Source: Alphaproteobacteria bacterium (GTDB lineage Bacteria > Myxococcota_A > UBA796 > GCA-2862545). From it: DNA of 64,000 bases. The notes beneath the pieces are model-generated. The model was not told the origin of the DNA and ran no database searches. It saw only the letters and a list, made by a program, of their open reading frames with translations. Both the position numbers and the translations under genes were made by a program. Location of the stretch: the NCBI GenBank assembly GCA_020632955.1, contig JACKEO010000003.1, forward strand, positions 186,001 through 250,000, read 5' to 3'. This document shows, piece by piece, positions 61,642 to 64,000 of the stretch. The first letter of the stretch is position 1. The number at the start of each line of letters is the position of its first letter.

Positions 61642-62175
61642 GTGGCCCGTCGTCCCCTGCCTCCCCTCCCGGACGCCCCGGTCGCGGTACCCCGCGTGCA
61701 GGCGCTGTCGGCCCTGCTCGCCCTCGCGGGGTCCGTCGCCTGCCAGGGCCAGGTGATCATCGCGCCCCAGGTGCCGCCCGACACCGACACGGATCTCGTG
61801 GCCCCGCAGGTGCCGCCCGACACCCACACGGACGGGCTCGACACCGACACGGACGTCGACACCGACACGGACGTGCCCGTCCCCCAGGTGCCGCCGCAGC
61901 TGGCGCCCGACACGGACACCGACGTGATCGCGCCGCAGCCTCCGCCGGACACGGACACGGACGTCATCGCGCCGCAGCCTCCGCCCGACACGGACACGGA
62001 CGTGATCGCGCCGCAGCCTCCCCCCCAGCCTCCGCCGCAGCCGCCGCCTCCCGACACCGACCTGCTGCCGCCCCAGCCTCCGCCCGACAGCGGCACCGAC
62101 ACCGACCCCATCCCACCCCAGCCCCCGCCGCCCGACACCGACGACGACCCGGTGCCGCCCCAGCCCGCGCCGTGA
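61642..62175 (+). CDS. Low-complexity Pro-Gln/Asp-Thr repeat lipoprotein
   Basis: A 177-residue lipoprotein (SVAC near 37) whose mature part is almost entirely alternation of PPDTDTDVIAPQP-type units; three nearly exact copies lie at ~61900-62010. No folded domain, so an extended anionic/proline tether or surface coat is inferred. Its long N-terminus before the hydrophobic segment (MARRPLPPLPDAPVAVPR) contains prolines. CGGAG lies 6 bp before GTG 61642. Stop and next start overlap (GTGA). Confidence 0.65.
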   Translation: MARRPLPPLPDAPVAVPRVQALSALLALAGSVACQGQVIIAPQVPPDTDTDLVAPQVPPDTHTDGLDTDTDVDTDTDVPVPQVPPQLAPDTDTDVIAPQPPPDTDTDVIAPQPPPDTDTDVIAPQPPPQPPPQPPPPDTDLLPPQPPPDSGTDTDPIPPQPPPPDTDDDPVPPQPAP

Positions 62176-63143
62176 CCGACCACGCGCTGCCCGCCGTGCG
62201 GCAGATCTGGGTGGCCGAGGCGCTGCTCGACGGGCACGCCGAGGCCGAGGTGGTCGCCCGGCTGGAGGAGGCCGGCACGCCCGCGGCGCTCGCCGCCGAC
62301 GCCGTGCGCGAGATCGCCAGCTCTCCGGCCCTGCTGGTGGCGCGTCGGCGCCTGCTCGCCCACCGCCTGCGGGTGCGCGTGGCGCAGGCCGGCGAGGGCG
62401 CCGTGGAGGATCGACCCGACCTCGACGCGCGCGCCTTCCGCGACACCTACGTGGCCCTGGGCGTGCCGGTGCGCATCCCGGGCTTCTGCGCGGACTGGCC
62501 GCTGGCGGCGTGGACCCTGGAGGATCTCGCGGCGCGCTTCGGCGACGTGGAGGTGCCCGTGGCGGTGGGCCGGGGTGCCGTGCGCGAGCCCGACCGCCGC
62601 ACCCGCGAGCTCACGCAGACCCTGCCGCTGGCCGAGGTGATCCGGCGCGTGGAGGCTGGGGAGGACCTGTACCTGGTGGCGCAGCACCGCGTGTTCGAGG
62701 GGCCGCTCGCCCCGCTGCTCGACGCGGTGACGCCGGCCGAGGGCTTCGCGGACCGCGCGCGGCTCAGGGGCGGCGCCAGCCTGTGGCTGGGTCCGGCAGG
62801 CACCCGCACGGCCCTGCACCACGACGTGTCGAGCGTGCTCTTCTGCCAGGTCCTCGGCCGCAAGCGCGTGGTGCTCGTGCCGCCCTTCGCCGATGGCGTG
62901 GCCGCCACCGCCCGCGACTTCTACGCGTCGGTACGGCTGGACGACCCCGCGGCCCGCGCGCCGGGCGGCGCGCTGCACGGCATCCCGGTGAGCGAGGTGG
63001 AGCTGGGTCCCGGCGACGCCCTGCTGCTGCCTGCCGGGTGGTGGCACGAGGTGGTGGCGCTCGAGACCAGCCTCAGCGTGTCGCTGGTGGGCATGCCCTG
63101 GCCCAACCGCTTCGACGACCACGTGGCCGGCCGTGTGGCCTGA
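62172..63143 (+). CDS. JmjC/cupin-like oxygenase
   Basis: A 323-residue protein. The C-terminal jelly roll has His216-x-Asp218 (ALHHDVSS), a Lys231 at the 2-oxoglutarate position, and His292 (PAGWWHEVV), the facial triad of JmjC/FIH-type Fe(II) and 2-oxoglutarate oxygenases (Cupin_8). These hydroxylate amino-acid side chains or act on small molecules. N-terminal ~80 residues are helical. GTG 62172 overlaps the upstream repeat lipoprotein stop, so the two are co-translated. That peptide could be its substrate, but this is a guess. Confidence 0.8.
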   Translation: MTDHALPAVRQIWVAEALLDGHAEAEVVARLEEAGTPAALAADAVREIASSPALLVARRRLLAHRLRVRVAQAGEGAVEDRPDLDARAFRDTYVALGVPVRIPGFCADWPLAAWTLEDLAARFGDVEVPVAVGRGAVREPDRRTRELTQTLPLAEVIRRVEAGEDLYLVAQHRVFEGPLAPLLDAVTPAEGFADRARLRGGASLWLGPAGTRTALHHDVSSVLFCQVLGRKRVVLVPPFADGVAATARDFYASVRLDDPAARAPGGALHGIPVSEVELGPGDALLLPAGWWHEVVALETSLSVSLVGMPWPNRFDDHVAGRVA

Positions 63144-63152
63144 CCGGCCCGG

Positions 63153-64000
63153 CTACTCGTCGTCGTCGAGGTAGCCGAGCTCGCGCAGCTCGCCCTCCAT
63201 CCCCGGCGCCGAGGCGTCCACGGCGTGGCCTCCGGGCTCGGGGGTGTGGACGAGGTCCACCGCCAGGGACCAGCGACCGGCGGCCTCCAGGGCCCGCCGA
63301 CGGGCGCCCCCCGCCGCCGGCGGCAGCGGGCCGGCGGTCTCGGTGATCGTCGAGCCCCCGTGCGTGAGGCTGAGCGTGAGGCCCTCGGGGTGCTCCGGAT
63401 CGCCGGCGGGGCGCACGAAGAAGACCTCCGCCATCCGCCCCTGCGGAGGCTGGGTCACCACCACCTGGCCGTCCTCCACCGCGAAGGTGGTGCCGCCCCA
63501 GCGGGCGCGGGGGTCGTAGGCCGGCCAGGCGTCGAGGAGGCCGTCGGGGTGCGTGAGCGTGAGCGTGACGGGCTCGCTCGCCGACACCGCGTGCAGGCTC
63601 ACGCGCCAGACGGCGGGCACCTTCCGGCCCAGCGCCGTCTCGAGGTCGGCGGGGTAGCGCTCGAGGGGCAGGGTGTTGGCCCGATCCACCCGCTCCGCGG
63701 GGTCCTCGTCGAGCAGGTAGAGCTCCTGCGTGCTGCCGCGGCGGACCCACTTCCGGTCGCCGGAGAGCACGCCCCAGCCCTCCTCCCCGTAGAGGGGATG
63801 GCCGAAGCCCTGGGGGGGCACGGTGTCGTCGGCGCCGTCCCCGCGGGCCAGCGGCGCCAGGGAGCGCCCGCGGACGTCGGGCACCTCCAGGCCCAGCAGG
63901 TCGAGCACGGTGGGCGTGAGGTCGAGCAGGCTCACGGGCGTGGACACCGCGCCGGGCGCCAGGCCGGGCGCGCGCACCACGAAGGGGATCCGGAGGAGCT
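63153..64000 (-). CDS. Sulfatase-like protein, C-terminal part (runs off the window)
   Basis: The frame remains open to 64000 on the minus strand, so the N-terminus and active site lie outside. VSLLDLTPTVLDLLGLEVPDVRGRSL and ELYLLDEDPAERVD are the conserved C-terminal blocks of sulfatases/arylsulfatases. A beta-rich extension follows (~100 residues from RKVPAVWRVSLHAV). The catalytic Cys/Ser cannot be checked. The gene ends 9 bp from the converging cupin gene. Confidence 0.8.
   Translation of the reverse strand, partial: LLRIPFVVRAPGLAPGAVSTPVSLLDLTPTVLDLLGLEVPDVRGRSLAPLARGDGADDTVPPQGFGHPLYGEEGWGVLSGDRKWVRRGSTQELYLLDEDPAERVDRANTLPLERYPADLETALGRKVPAVWRVSLHAVSASEPVTLTLTHPDGLLDAWPAYDPRARWGGTTFAVEDGQVVVTQPPQGRMAEVFFVRPAGDPEHPEGLTLSLTHGGSTITETAGPLPPAAGGARRRALEAAGRWSLAVDLVHTPEPGGHAVDASAPGMEGELRELGYLDDDE

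Overview
The window is a very G+C-rich chromosomal segment with Gram-negative architecture. It is most likely from a Myxococcota ('deltaproteobacterial') organism. The reasons are a MYXO-CTERM-like C-terminal anchor (Gly-Cys, hydrophobic helix, Arg cluster), thrombospondin-type-3 and OmpA surface proteins, FG-GAP/VCBS proteins, a cytochrome-like/DUF1501 Tat gene set, and about fifteen lipoproteins. Many of those lipoproteins carry long Asp/Thr/Ser/Gly spacers after the lipidated Cys. No database search was possible, so family names rest on motifs read by eye.

Layout. 1-17,067 is host chromosome: a surface polyprotein that appears to fuse a TSP3/MYXO-CTERM protein to an OmpA protein, a vWA lipoprotein, a perfect-hairpin terminator, a GT-C-like membrane protein, a VOC protein, a DUF900-like hydrolase, two FtsX-type permeases without an ATPase, an old-yellow-enzyme homologue, a beta-helix lipoprotein, a Tat-exported protein with two phage-tail-tube (gp19) domains, and a VapBC/FitAB-type toxin-antitoxin pair.

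17,068-27,094 is an integrated island. A 38-bp copy of the 3' half of tRNA-Asn marks the left end and the intact tRNA-Asn(GTT) gene marks the right end (37/38 identical). It holds an IS630-family insertion sequence and a tightly overlapped operon on the minus strand: a small basic protein, hsdR, hsdS, an unassigned zinc-ribbon plus PD-(D/E)XK protein, hsdM, a 32-codon micro-ORF and a HEPN-domain protein. A divergent, membrane-anchored XRE regulator faces this operon across a palindromic operator. No integrase is present. This is the best candidate for an unusual defence system in the window.

27,300-43,750 is host chromosome again: alpha/beta hydrolase, second vWA lipoprotein, NAD-dependent epimerase, ChaC-like protein, lipase-maturation-factor-like membrane protein, neutral-ceramidase-like lipoprotein, TraB-like protein, a radical-SAM/glycosyltransferase-like fusion, several lipoproteins, a PaiB homologue, two SDRs and a TerB-like protein. 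43,878-48,741 is a three-gene, stop-start-overlapped export operon (ABC protein, HlyD adaptor, TolC channel) whose ABC ATPase has lost the P-loop, the catalytic Glu and the H-loop His. 48,746-63,143 holds FG-GAP lipoproteins, a four-gene operon with two CxxCH proteins and a DUF1501 Tat protein, a LytM peptidase lipoprotein with a GDS-repeat linker, and a low-complexity lipoprotein coupled to a JmjC-like cupin. A sulfatase gene runs off the right edge.
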